In this document: positions 45,953 to 54,691 of the stretch, one piece after another
How positions within the stretch are numbered: the stretch's first letter is position 1
Layout: each line of letters opens with the position of its first letter
DNA from: Candidatus Pelagibacter sp.
Lineage (GTDB): Bacteria; Pseudomonadota; Alphaproteobacteria; Paracaedibacterales; CAIOTO01
NCBI GenBank assembly: GCA_013823725.1
Contig: PNMQ01000008.1
Span: forward strand, 1-64,000
DNA: 64,000 nt
Reading direction: 5' to 3'
Made by a program: the position numbers and the translations under genes
Notes under the pieces: model-generated
Database searches by the model: none
What the model was told of the DNA's origin: nothing
Seen by the model: only the letters and a program-made list of their open reading frames with translations

Positions 45953-48121
45953 ATGTTTACTAAATGTATAAACATTTTTTCAAATATAGTGATGAATTTA
46001 GCAAAAAAAATACAGCTCAATCTTTTATGGCTTGGTTTATTCAGCACAGTGGTTATTTTCTTTAACTTATGGCATCACGATAAAGTTAAAAATTACGACA
46101 CTACTTCTCACAGTTACACTAAAATCAAAGAAAAATATTTAACCCTAGACATGTACCACGACCTTGTGCGGTCTTGGGTTATCCTCAATACTCAAAATAA
46201 TATTCTCTTTATCAGGACGGAATACGATAAAGATGTGCAAAATTTTAAAAATAATTTCGAAGAAATGAAATCCATCAAAGTTGATCATGCAAAAACAATA
46301 TCATCCATCAAACTTTTGCATACAAAACTATTAGAATATATTTCATACAGCGACAGCATTATCAATAGTAATGTACAAGATAAGAGTTCTATGCTCCATA
46401 TGTTGCAAGAAAAATATACAGATTTCTTAAACTCCCATACTGAACTTGGAAAAGATATCAATAACATCATTGAAGACAATGAAAAAACTAAATCCCACCA
46501 TAATCAGCTTTATCTCATCATCCTTTTAATATTATTTGTAAGTTCGTTCATTTTTCTTTTTATTATTCAGTTAATAGTTAAAAGAGATATTATTGCTCCA
46601 CTTCAGGAAATTACTGATAATATTGCACGACTTTCAATGGGAGATTTAAAACTAATTATCCCAGGATCAGAACGCCACGATGAAATAGGTCATATTGCAC
46701 GAGCATTAGAAGTTATTAAAACATCTGGCATAGAATCTGTACAGTTAAAAGCAGCTTTAGATAATATTTCTGTTGGAATAGTTACATCCAATACAAACGG
46801 AACAATAATCTATCACAACCATGCCATGAAACAAATCATTCAAAAATATAATCTTAAATTTTCTAATTCATCAGCGTATACAACGTCATCTAAAATTTTA
46901 GGTCAAACTATTAATATTTTTCAAAATGATTCTCAATCTTCAGTTTTAAAACATATATCAAAAGTAGAGAACTACAGAATTACAAAAGACGAATGCACCT
47001 TAGAAATTACAGCACACCCTGTCATTAATCAATTTGGGGATACATTAGGAATTGTTTTAGAAATTTTAGATAAATCTAATGAAATTGAAATCCAAGAAAA
47101 AATTTCTGAAATTGTTATTGCTGCCAACAATGGAGATTTAAGTCACCGCATTGATACTCATAACAAGACAGGCTTCATGCGTGATCTCAGCTGTTCGCTA
47201 AACGAAATGATTGAAAATATGGATAATGTATTATCTGATATTGCCAAAATTTTTGCATCTATGGCTAAAGGAGATCTACGCATTCAGCTCGAACGAAATT
47301 ACAACGGTATTTATGATAAAATTTTAAAAGATGCTAACACCATGTCTCAAAATCTTGGAGAGATCATCAACAACATCATAAGCACATCTGAGAAAATATA
47401 TAATGCTGTTGCCGTTATCTCTATCAGAAGCCAAGATCTTTCTTCCCGAACAGAACTGCAATCTTCCAACCTTGAATCCACGGCAAATTCCATTGGTCAG
47501 CTTTTAAGCACTGTTCAACACAACACCAAAAATGCAGAAAATGCAACAGGTCTTGCCAGTCAGTCTTCTGAAAGTGCACAAAAAGGAGGCCGAGTTGTGG
47601 GACAAGCTATAGAAGCCATGAAAAAGATTGCCATTTCATCTTCAAAAATTTCTGAAATTATTACTGTTATTGATGAAATAGCCTCTCAAACAGAGTTATT
47701 AGCCTTAAATGCAGCAGTTGAAGCTGCACGTGCTGGCGAAGCTGGAAAAGGGTTTTCTGTAGTTGCTGAAAATGTTGGAAAACTTGCTCATCGATCAAGT
47801 GTTGCTTCAGAACAAATTAAAACACTTATTGAAGAAAGCTCTGCTCACGTTAAATCGGGTGTCGATCTTGTTGGTAATACGGGAATGGCTTTACATGATA
47901 TTTTAAGTTCTACAACGTCCGTTTCCGACATCATACACGACATAGCCCGAGCATCCATGCAACAATCTCAAGGTATTAAGGAAGTCAACAAATCCATAAC
48001 CTCCATGGATTCAATGACCCAAAAAAATGCATTAATGGTACAGGAAAGTTTAGGTACAGCAACGGAACTGCAACTACAAGCAGACAAGTTAGCAAAACTG
48101 GTTAATTCTTTTAAAGTATAG
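45953..48121 (+). CDS. Transmembrane methyl-accepting chemotaxis protein
   Basis: This 722-residue receptor has two transmembrane helices (residues ~15-35 and ~184-206) flanking a helical periplasmic sensor domain (~37-183). A HAMP domain (~207-260), a PAS-like region (~265-385) and a second HAMP-like segment follow (AANNGDLSHRID). The cytoplasmic signalling hairpin has its tip at LLALNAAVEAARAGEAGKGF (~583-602). Beyond the tip the usual VRxLA reads ENVGKLA. It should couple to CheA/CheW, which lie outside this window. ATG 45992 is an alternative start. The ligand is unknown. Confidence 0.93.
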   Translation: MFTKCINIFSNIVMNLAKKIQLNLLWLGLFSTVVIFFNLWHHDKVKNYDTTSHSYTKIKEKYLTLDMYHDLVRSWVILNTQNNILFIRTEYDKDVQNFKNNFEEMKSIKVDHAKTISSIKLLHTKLLEYISYSDSIINSNVQDKSSMLHMLQEKYTDFLNSHTELGKDINNIIEDNEKTKSHHNQLYLIILLILFVSSFIFLFIIQLIVKRDIIAPLQEITDNIARLSMGDLKLIIPGSERHDEIGHIARALEVIKTSGIESVQLKAALDNISVGIVTSNTNGTIIYHNHAMKQIIQKYNLKFSNSSAYTTSSKILGQTINIFQNDSQSSVLKHISKVENYRITKDECTLEITAHPVINQFGDTLGIVLEILDKSNEIEIQEKISEIVIAANNGDLSHRIDTHNKTGFMRDLSCSLNEMIENMDNVLSDIAKIFASMAKGDLRIQLERNYNGIYDKILKDANTMSQNLGEIINNIISTSEKIYNAVAVISIRSQDLSSRTELQSSNLESTANSIGQLLSTVQHNTKNAENATGLASQSSESAQKGGRVVGQAIEAMKKIAISSSKISEIITVIDEIASQTELLALNAAVEAARAGEAGKGFSVVAENVGKLAHRSSVASEQIKTLIEESSAHVKSGVDLVGNTGMALHDILSSTTSVSDIIHDIARASMQQSQGIKEVNKSITSMDSMTQKNALMVQESLGTATELQLQADKLAKLVNSFKV

Positions 48122-48156
48122 AAACAGCTGCTTTTGCGTTATTTTAGTGAGATTGA

Positions 48157-49059
48157 TTAAAAACACTTAATCAAAAATTGAATGATAAAAAGTGAAAAAA
48201 TAAAGAAAAGAAAATAAATAGAATATATAAAAAAACGCATTGGTTTTAATTTATGGTTTAACAACTGAATAGATTGATAGATAAACCAAATACTGATTGC
48301 AAAAGCAAATACTGTTAACAGGAATGAACCCTTCCAAATCAAAAATGTAAACATCGTAGTTATTGCGGTTGCAACTGTATAAAATACGATTTGGTATTTT
48401 GTTTTTTGCACACCATAAACATTAGGATACATTGGAAATCCAGCTTGTTTATAATCTTCCATTTGTTCTATGTTTAACGCCCAAAAATGAGCAGGTGTCC
48501 ACATAAAAATAATAAGGCACATCAAAAGAGACATAAGGCTTATTTCACCAGAAACTGTAGCCCAGCCAATAATGGGAGGAAGTGCGCCTGATATACCCCC
48601 AATAACAATACTGTATACCGTTCTAGGTTTTAAAAAAATCGTGTATCCCCAAACATATGCCAAGATCGTAATGAATAGCAAAACAGCAGCTAACCAATTA
48701 GATGCCCAACCTAATAACAATACAGACACAACAGAAACACCAATACCAAAAGCAAGTGCTGTATTGGGGTGTATTTTTTTTGTTGGAATAGGTCTGCTTT
48801 TTGTTCTATACATCAATGCATCACGATCGTGTTCATACCACATGTTTAAGGCACCCGCTCCTCCTGCTCCTAATCCAATAGCACAAATGGATACTAAAAA
48901 CAAAAATGGATGCAATGACCCTGGTGCCAAAAGCATAGCTGAAAGAGCTGAAAAAATAGACAAAGACATCACACGCGGTTTTAACAAAGTGATGAAATCT
49001 TTAGGTTTACCTTGATTGATTTTCATGGTATTTGGTGAAGAAGAAGCAGTTAACGACAT
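48157..49059 (-). CDS. ctaB: Protoheme IX farnesyltransferase (heme O synthase)
   Basis: This 300-residue UbiA-family prenyltransferase attaches a farnesyl group to heme b, making heme O, the substrate of CtaA. About nine hydrophobic segments are present. The Asp-rich motif is in NMWYEHDRDALMYRTKSRP (residues ~72-90), and a second conserved stretch is QMEDYKQAGFPMYPNVYG. It is the last gene of the ctaE-flhF-ctaC-ctaD-ctaB unit; its start codon overlaps the ctaD stop. Confidence 0.95.
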   Translation of the reverse strand: MSLTASSSPNTMKINQGKPKDFITLLKPRVMSLSIFSALSAMLLAPGSLHPFLFLVSICAIGLGAGGAGALNMWYEHDRDALMYRTKSRPIPTKKIHPNTALAFGIGVSVVSVLLLGWASNWLAAVLLFITILAYVWGYTIFLKPRTVYSIVIGGISGALPPIIGWATVSGEISLMSLLMCLIIFMWTPAHFWALNIEQMEDYKQAGFPMYPNVYGVQKTKYQIVFYTVATAITTMFTFLIWKGSFLLTVFAFAISIWFIYQSIQLLNHKLKPMRFFIYSIYFLFFIFSLFIIQFLIKCF

Positions 49060-50651
49060 TATGATTCAATGCTCGGTTGCTCTTCAAAGGTATGAAAAGG
49101 TGGTGGCGATGCAATAGTCCATTCCAAAGTTTTAGCACCCTCTCCCCATGGATTATTGGGACACTTTTTTTTCTGTACAAATAATTTAATCACCATAATA
49201 AAAAATATAAGTGTTGCTATTCCTGTAATAATTGAACCTACCGATGATATGTAATTCCATCCAGCATAGGCATCAGGATAATCGGGAATACGACGTGGCA
49301 TTCCAGATAAACCTGCAAAATGCATGGGGAAGAAAATAACGTTAACACCTACAAAAGTCATCCAAAAGTGAATTTTTCCTAGAGTTTCACAATATTGATA
49401 ACCTGAAATTTTCCCGATCCAATAATAAAATCCAGAAAACAACCCAAACAAAGCACCCATAGACAATACGTAGTGAAAATGTGCAACAACATAATATGTA
49501 TCGTGCAAAACCTGATTTACTTCACCATTTGCTAATACAACTCCTGTTAACCCACCCATGGTAAATAGAAAAATAAAACCTGTTGCAAACAACATCGGGG
49601 TTTTAAAATCGATAGATCCACCCCACATGGTTGCAATCCAACTGAAGACTTTAATGCCTGTCGGAGCAGCTATTAAAAGTGTCGCTATCGTAAAATATAC
49701 ACGTGCATTAATGCTAAGTCCTACCGTAAACATATGGTGTGCCCAAACCACAAAGCCCAAAATTCCAATACCTGCCATGGCATACGCCATTCCTAAGTAT
49801 CCAAAAACTGGTTTTTTGGAAAAAGTAGATATCACCTGGCTAATAATACCAAATGCGGGAAGAACAATAATATAAACCTCTGGATGACCAAAAAACCAAA
49901 AAAGGTGCTGAAATAAAACAGGATCTCCTCCTCCAGCAGGGTCGAAAAAGGTAGTTCCAAAATTTCGGTCCGTTAAAAGCATTGTAATACCACCTGCTAA
50001 TACAGGAACTGCAAACAGCAGTAAAAAAGATGTGACTAAAATAGACCAAACAAATAATGGCATTTTATGAAAACCCATTCCAGGTGTACGCATATTAAAA
50101 ATTGTCGTAATAAGATTAATGGAACCTAATATAGAAGATGCACCTGCCACATGTAAACCTAGTAACATAAAATCAACTGAAGGTCCTTCATGTCCTATTA
50201 AACTACTTAAAGGAGGATAAAAAGTCCACCCTGTACCCGCACCAGTTCCTACAACCATCGATAAAAGAACAAGAATTAAAGATGGAACCATAAGCCAAAA
50301 ACTAATATTATTCATTCTTGGGAAAGCCATATCGGGTGCACCAATTAATATGGGAACAAACCAATTACCAAAGCCCCCAATCAATGCTGGCATCACCATG
50401 AAAAAAATCATCAAAAACCCATGCCCGGTAATGGAAACGTTATAGGCTTGTCCGGTTAATACGGTGCTACCAGGATGCATCAGTTGCCAACGAATAACCA
50501 TTGACAGCACACCACCTAAAATACCACCAATAACAGCAAACCAAAGATACAACGTACCTATGTCTTTATGATTTGTAGAAAATAACCACCTTCTCCATCC
50601 TGTTGGAATATCATGATGGTGATGTCCATGCTCTGAGTTAGAAATTGTCAT
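49059..50651 (-). CDS. ctaD: Cytochrome c oxidase subunit I
   Basis: This 530-residue catalytic subunit of the aa3 oxidase reduces oxygen at the heme a3-CuB site and pumps protons. The heme/CuB ligands sit in [16 protein letters not shown] (cross-linked His-Tyr pair) and [12 protein letters not shown]. Twelve hydrophobic segments are expected, and the N-terminus is His-rich (HGHHHHD). Its length is normal for the family. It lies between ctaC and ctaB in one operon. Confidence 0.97.
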   Translation of the reverse strand: MTISNSEHGHHHHDIPTGWRRWLFSTNHKDIGTLYLWFAVIGGILGGVLSMVIRWQLMHPGSTVLTGQAYNVSITGHGFLMIFFMVMPALIGGFGNWFVPILIGAPDMAFPRMNNISFWLMVPSLILVLLSMVVGTGAGTGWTFYPPLSSLIGHEGPSVDFMLLGLHVAGASSILGSINLITTIFNMRTPGMGFHKMPLFVWSILVTSFLLLFAVPVLAGGITMLLTDRNFGTTFFDPAGGGDPVLFQHLFWFFGHPEVYIIVLPAFGIISQVISTFSKKPVFGYLGMAYAMAGIGILGFVVWAHHMFTVGLSINARVYFTIATLLIAAPTGIKVFSWIATMWGGSIDFKTPMLFATGFIFLFTMGGLTGVVLANGEVNQVLHDTYYVVAHFHYVLSMGALFGLFSGFYYWIGKISGYQYCETLGKIHFWMTFVGVNVIFFPMHFAGLSGMPRRIPDYPDAYAGWNYISSVGSIITGIATLIFFIMVIKLFVQKKKCPNNPWGEGAKTLEWTIASPPPFHTFEEQPSIES

Positions 50652-50683
50652 ATTCTGTAATACCTTTTGAATCTGTAGCTAAA

Positions 50684-51466
50684 CTAGCTTTGTTTTTTTA
50701 ATAGCCATTCATTATATTCTGCCTTATCGACGGCTTTAATAGCAATTGGCATATAACCATGTTTAATCCCACAAAGTTCTGAACATTGTCCATAGTAGGT
50801 TCCTTTTTTACTGATTCTAAACCATGTTTCATTGATTCGTCCAGGGACTGCATCTTTTTTAATACCTAGTGATGGAACTGCAAAGCTGTGAATAACATCT
50901 CCTGCTGTGACAAGTAATTGCACTGTTGCATCAACGGGCACAACTATAGGCTCGTCCACCTCTAACAAACGTAACTGATTTGGTTTTAGATCTTTGTCTT
51001 CGATAAGATGGCTATCGAATGCAATTTTTTTGTTATTTTCTAAAGGATATTCATAACTCCAGTACCATTGTTTACCTATAACTTTAATTGTCATATCCGG
51101 GTTTTGAGGCTTATCAACTTCTTTCATCAATCGTACAGAAGGAATCATAATGACAATGATACATATTATAGGAAAAATTGTCCATATCACCTCAAGCATT
51201 GTGTTATGTGTCGTCTTGCTTGGGATAGGATTTTTTGATGCTCTAAATTTATAAACCACATAAATCAAAAGACCCGTCACGAGAATTGCAACAGCCGCTA
51301 TAATAACTAGAAGTAAATTATGCATATTCATAATGCCTTCCATAATCGGAGAGGCAGCCTTTTGAAAATTATATTGATAAGGATAAGGCCTACCCATTTC
51401 CTGGGAGAACACGTAATCAGTTATATTAGAAAAAATTAAAAATATACCTGTTATGTATCGTATCAT
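50684..51466 (-). CDS. ctaC: Cytochrome c oxidase subunit II
   Basis: This 260-residue subunit accepts electrons from cytochrome c. A signal peptide is followed by two transmembrane helices (residues ~45-70 and ~88-110) and the periplasmic cupredoxin domain. The CuA-site motif YGQCSELCGIKHGYMP carries the two Cys, Glu, His and Met ligands. The aromatic entry patch is WYWSYEYP. Its ATG overlaps the flhF stop codon (TAATG), which suggests translational coupling to flhF. Confidence 0.96.
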   Translation of the reverse strand: MIRYITGIFLIFSNITDYVFSQEMGRPYPYQYNFQKAASPIMEGIMNMHNLLLVIIAAVAILVTGLLIYVVYKFRASKNPIPSKTTHNTMLEVIWTIFPIICIIVIMIPSVRLMKEVDKPQNPDMTIKVIGKQWYWSYEYPLENNKKIAFDSHLIEDKDLKPNQLRLLEVDEPIVVPVDATVQLLVTAGDVIHSFAVPSLGIKKDAVPGRINETWFRISKKGTYYGQCSELCGIKHGYMPIAIKAVDKAEYNEWLLKKQS

Positions 51467-52665
51467 TACATGTTCTCTTTCATTGAGCGAATCATCATTG
51501 CAACTAAATCTTCGGCATTAAAAGTTTTAATAGGAGATGCAATACGAGGACTATCAGACGTTCCTAAAAGTTTAAAATCGTGACTTCCACTTTTCAAAAC
51601 TGTTCCAAATCTTTTTACCATATCTAACTTTGTGACCATTATATGCTCAATTTGTAATTGTGACCACAACTGAAATAACGAATCCAAAGATAAAGGATTA
51701 TGTTCCGCAGACAAAACACAAATAGGTGTCAAATTAAAAGCAGAAAGCAAACTACGAATATAGCCATAATCTTCTTCATTAAACATATTCATACCAGGGG
51801 TATCAATCAATACTATTTCATCTGTAGCACCCTTTTGCAAAACGCTATGCCCTGTCTTTAAATCAATTCCCAAAGGATTGATGTAATTTCTAAGCTGATC
51901 TATCCCTGTTGATTTAATAGTATCTAAACTAACGACTGAAAATTCTTGCCCCTCCAAAGATAGCATAACGGCCAATTTAGCAATCGCAACAGTTTTACCA
52001 GATCCTGCTGGACCTAAAAAGATAAATTGTTTAGATGATTGATTGTTTTTTAAAAAACTAGTTACATCCAAATCAAAAGAAATACATTTTGTCAAAGCCA
52101 AACTGAGACTAAACTGATCCATTAGTGATTCATTTTTCACTTCAGAAATCCAGTGTTTAGCCAAAATCTGATCCACAAAATGATACTGTGCCATCTTTGA
52201 AATCAAGAGGGCTCTTCTTTTGAGGTGGTCTTCTGGTACATCTTCTTCAATACTTTTAGAAATATTAGTTTGTTTAACTTTTTGCATTCGTTGCAGTTGA
52301 TCGGCGTCTTCTTTTGAAAAAGGAATTGAAAATGAATTCTCCTGGTGAATAATGGGAGAATCTTCACGTTCAATATTTGTTAGATGTTGTTTTTGCCATT
52401 CATTCACTGACTGATCTAGATGTTCTTTGTTAACATGTTTTTCAGGATTATAGGGTCTAATGTTGGCTAACCCTACTCCACCATTTACTCTTTGACGCTG
52501 CACTTCGTGATTTTGATCAGAAATATTGGGTACAGTAATCATGATTTCTACTTTACCATTCTGTTCTGATTGATGAGTAATCATTGCATCAGGACCAAAA
52601 TCACGCTTGATTTTGGAAAATGCTTCAGACATTGAATCTGCAATTATTCGAACTTCTTTCATCAT
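51466..52665 (-). CDS. flhF: FlhF-like SRP-type flagellar GTPase
   Basis: This 399-residue GTPase of the SRP/FtsY/FlhF group has the FlhF N-terminus (KEVRIIADSMSEAFSKIKRD, then FGPDAMI, residues ~3-29). A polar linker (~60-150) and an NG domain follow, with G1 GPAGSGKT (~219-226), G3 DTPGMN and G4 TKLDMVKRFG. FlhF fixes flagellar number and position, with FlhG as its usual partner. Here the gene lies inside the cytochrome oxidase operon: 8 bp after ctaE and overlapping ctaC. No flagellar structural gene or flhG is adjacent. Confidence 0.9.
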   Translation of the reverse strand: MMKEVRIIADSMSEAFSKIKRDFGPDAMITHQSEQNGKVEIMITVPNISDQNHEVQRQRVNGGVGLANIRPYNPEKHVNKEHLDQSVNEWQKQHLTNIEREDSPIIHQENSFSIPFSKEDADQLQRMQKVKQTNISKSIEEDVPEDHLKRRALLISKMAQYHFVDQILAKHWISEVKNESLMDQFSLSLALTKCISFDLDVTSFLKNNQSSKQFIFLGPAGSGKTVAIAKLAVMLSLEGQEFSVVSLDTIKSTGIDQLRNYINPLGIDLKTGHSVLQKGATDEIVLIDTPGMNMFNEEDYGYIRSLLSAFNLTPICVLSAEHNPLSLDSLFQLWSQLQIEHIMVTKLDMVKRFGTVLKSGSHDFKLLGTSDSPRIASPIKTFNAEDLVAMMIRSMKENM

Positions 52666-52673
52666 TTAAACCT

Positions 52674-53486
52674 TCACCACCAATAAATACTAACAAATAA
52701 AAATAGCCATACTACATCAACAAAATGCCAATACCATGCAGCTGTTTCAAATCCTACATGGTGATTTTGGGTGATCGTATTTCTGTAAACTCTAAAAAAA
52801 CAAACAGCCAAGAAAATTGTTCCTACTAGAACGTGGAAACCATGAAACCCTGTCGTCATGTAAAATAATGATGGATAAATACCATCTTTAAAATGAAAAG
52901 GTGCATGCAAATATTCAATCATTTGAATAATTAAAAAGATGACACCCAAAAGGACTGTAAGAGCAAGGCCTTTCAATGTATCTAATCGATTACCCGCCGA
53001 AAGAGAATAATGCGACCATGTCAAAGTTGTTCCTGACAATAGCAAAAGCAAGGTATTAAAATAAGGCAGCCCTAAAGGATCTATAGTTTTAATGCCCTTA
53101 GGTGGCCAAATATTACCCAGTACATCACCTGGGAAAAGTGCTGTGTAAAAATATCCCCAAAAAAATGCAGCAAATAGCATTATTTCAGATGCAATAAATA
53201 ATCCCATTCCCAACTTAAGACCAGTTTGGACTTCTTTTGTATGTACTCCAACTTCATTCGATTCTTTAGAAACGTCTCTCCACCACATGTATAAGTTAAA
53301 AAGCAAAGTTATAAGTCCCATACCCAAAACGATATGATCTATTTTGTGCATACTTAATACAGCACCAATAGAAACTAATAGTACTGAAATAGTAGTTGTT
53401 AATGGCCAAGGGCTAGGATCAACTAAATGAAACGGGTGTTTTTTAGTATTATGATTTTCTGTTTGATGCGATGGGTGTTCTGACAT
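52674..53486 (-). CDS. ctaE: Cytochrome c oxidase subunit III
   Basis: This 270-residue membrane subunit is structurally important for the oxidase core. Seven hydrophobic segments are visible. Characteristic stretches are GFHGFHVLVGTIFL and the C-terminal ETAAWYWHFVDVVWLFLFVSIYWW (residues ~245-268). It is first in the unit, before flhF, whereas in most alphaproteobacteria it follows ctaG (cox11). No ctaG lies in this window. Confidence 0.96.
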   Translation of the reverse strand: MSEHPSHQTENHNTKKHPFHLVDPSPWPLTTTISVLLVSIGAVLSMHKIDHIVLGMGLITLLFNLYMWWRDVSKESNEVGVHTKEVQTGLKLGMGLFIASEIMLFAAFFWGYFYTALFPGDVLGNIWPPKGIKTIDPLGLPYFNTLLLLLSGTTLTWSHYSLSAGNRLDTLKGLALTVLLGVIFLIIQMIEYLHAPFHFKDGIYPSLFYMTTGFHGFHVLVGTIFLAVCFFRVYRNTITQNHHVGFETAAWYWHFVDVVWLFLFVSIYWW

Positions 53487-53542
53487 AGAAAAAGCTGAAC
53501 CAAAAAATTAAGATATTATTACCTTAATTTAATCATAAAAAT

Positions 53543-53582
53543 AAAATTGTTAACAAACTTTTAATTTTTTATTAACAATTTT
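53543..53582. terminator. AT-rich inverted repeat, weak terminator
   Basis: AAAATTGTTAA (53543-53553) is exactly complementary to TTAACAATTTT (53572-53582), with an 18-nt loop. T-rich sequence follows on the reverse strand, so it could end the zincin transcript before ctaE. The AT content and large loop make it weak. Confidence 0.4.
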
Positions 53583-53588
53583 TTAACT

Positions 53589-53981
53589 TCACGACTTAAA
53601 TGTACATCCAAAATGGTGACCTAATTCATGCAACATCACACGATGAACAAGACCTTCAATACACATGCTGTTATCATGACAATATCGTATAAGAGGACAT
53701 CTGTACAAAACAATGCAATCCTCTGTTTTAACATCACTAAATAACACTTTAATATTAACAGGTGTGCCCTTATACAAACCTAAAAGATCATATTTATTTT
53801 TCATATTTAAATCTTTTAATGTTTCTTGTTCAGCAAAATTTTCAACTTGAATTTTTATTTTGTGAACCTCATCTCGATATGAAATAGGTAGAGTCTGCAT
53901 ACTTTTTTTTGCACAATTTTGGAAAAATAAAATATCAGGCAAATTAAAGGAAGTATTTTCCGTTAAAGACGATTTATTCAT
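53589..53981 (-). CDS. Zincin-like metallopeptidase (DUF1025 type), short
   Basis: This 130-residue protein is of the DUF1025/PF06262 type, with YRCPLIRYC followed by a C-terminal metal motif MLHELGHHFG (HExxH). Family members usually continue with a segment such as LSDEDM that supplies a third ligand; here the protein ends as HHFGCTFKS, so that part is missing or altered. The start at 53981 matches the usual family length; the upstream frame to 54053 adds 24 polar residues. Activity is therefore uncertain. Confidence 0.75.
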   Translation of the reverse strand: MNKSSLTENTSFNLPDILFFQNCAKKSMQTLPISYRDEVHKIKIQVENFAEQETLKDLNMKNKYDLLGLYKGTPVNIKVLFSDVKTEDCIVLYRCPLIRYCHDNSMCIEGLVHRVMLHELGHHFGCTFKS

Positions 53982-54189
53982 GAAGTCTCTCTGTCTTTGT
54001 TTCAGAGTGTTTCTCTCTATATTAATTTTTTGATCTTTACAGACTTTTCTCATAGCTTCAAATTATGTTATAGTTATAAAAATCTTCAGTAGATTTAGTT
54101 TGTATCTTAAAAAAGTTAATAATTCATGGCTTTCAGTATTTTTTATGCATGCATTTTTCAATAAAGTTCATTTTTTTTCAAAATTGTGT

Positions 54190-54675
54190 ATGAAAACTAT
54201 ATCCTTTCACATTTATATACTTTCTATGATCTTATCAGGCTGTTCTCCTGATGTAATGAACTCCCTTTCGCAAACTTTTTTTTCAACCAAACTTAAACCC
54301 CTTTGGCTTCACACTGTGTCATTCGAATCTGATGAAAATATTAATGACTATTCACCAGTTAAAATACATGTACTGTATGCTTACGAAAAAGGTGTTTATG
54401 ATAAACTTTTAAGCATGAATTCAGACCAATATTTTAATCAAGCAGAGCAACTTAAAGAAGATTTTAATGAATCATTACAAGTTTTTGAGTGGGATATCAT
54501 CCGAAGCCAAATTTTAAATGATCAGAAAATAATCCCCCGCAAACCAACCGGCTCTGGTATAATCGTATTTGCTAATTATCTATCACCCGGAGCCCACCGT
54601 AAAACTATTGGCTCAGATGAGAAAATTAAAATTAAACTTCATGAAAACGATTTCGAAATAACACCACAAAAATGA
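54190..54675 (+). CDS. Lipoprotein of unknown function (TssJ-like pattern)
   Basis: This 161-residue protein has a lipoprotein signal (KTISFHIYILSMILSGC, lipobox LSGC). The mature part has a beta-rich pattern: LWLHTVSFESDENIND, SPVKIHVLYAY, a helical YFNQAEQLKEDF, and IIVFANYLSPGAHR near the end. This resembles lipoproteins of the TssJ type of type VI secretion or a related accessory group, but I see no other T6SS gene here, so the assignment is tentative. The start ATG 54190 is chosen for the signal. It directly precedes dnaA by 16 bp. Confidence 0.6.
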   Translation: MKTISFHIYILSMILSGCSPDVMNSLSQTFFSTKLKPLWLHTVSFESDENINDYSPVKIHVLYAYEKGVYDKLLSMNSDQYFNQAEQLKEDFNESLQVFEWDIIRSQILNDQKIIPRKPTGSGIIVFANYLSPGAHRKTIGSDEKIKIKLHENDFEITPQK

Positions 54676-54691
54676 ACGGATCAAAACCACA

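Noticed and set aside
48572-49015. 147-codon forward frame opposite ctaB
   Set aside because: It is antisense to a strongly conserved gene, has no start signal and its protein has no family features.
49558-49875. 105-codon forward frame opposite ctaD
   Set aside because: It mirrors conserved membrane codons of ctaD and has no support of its own.
54190-54675. Type VI secretion component TssJ
   Set aside because: The pattern is suggestive, but the match is weak and no other T6SS gene is present, so it is listed only as a lipoprotein of unknown function.
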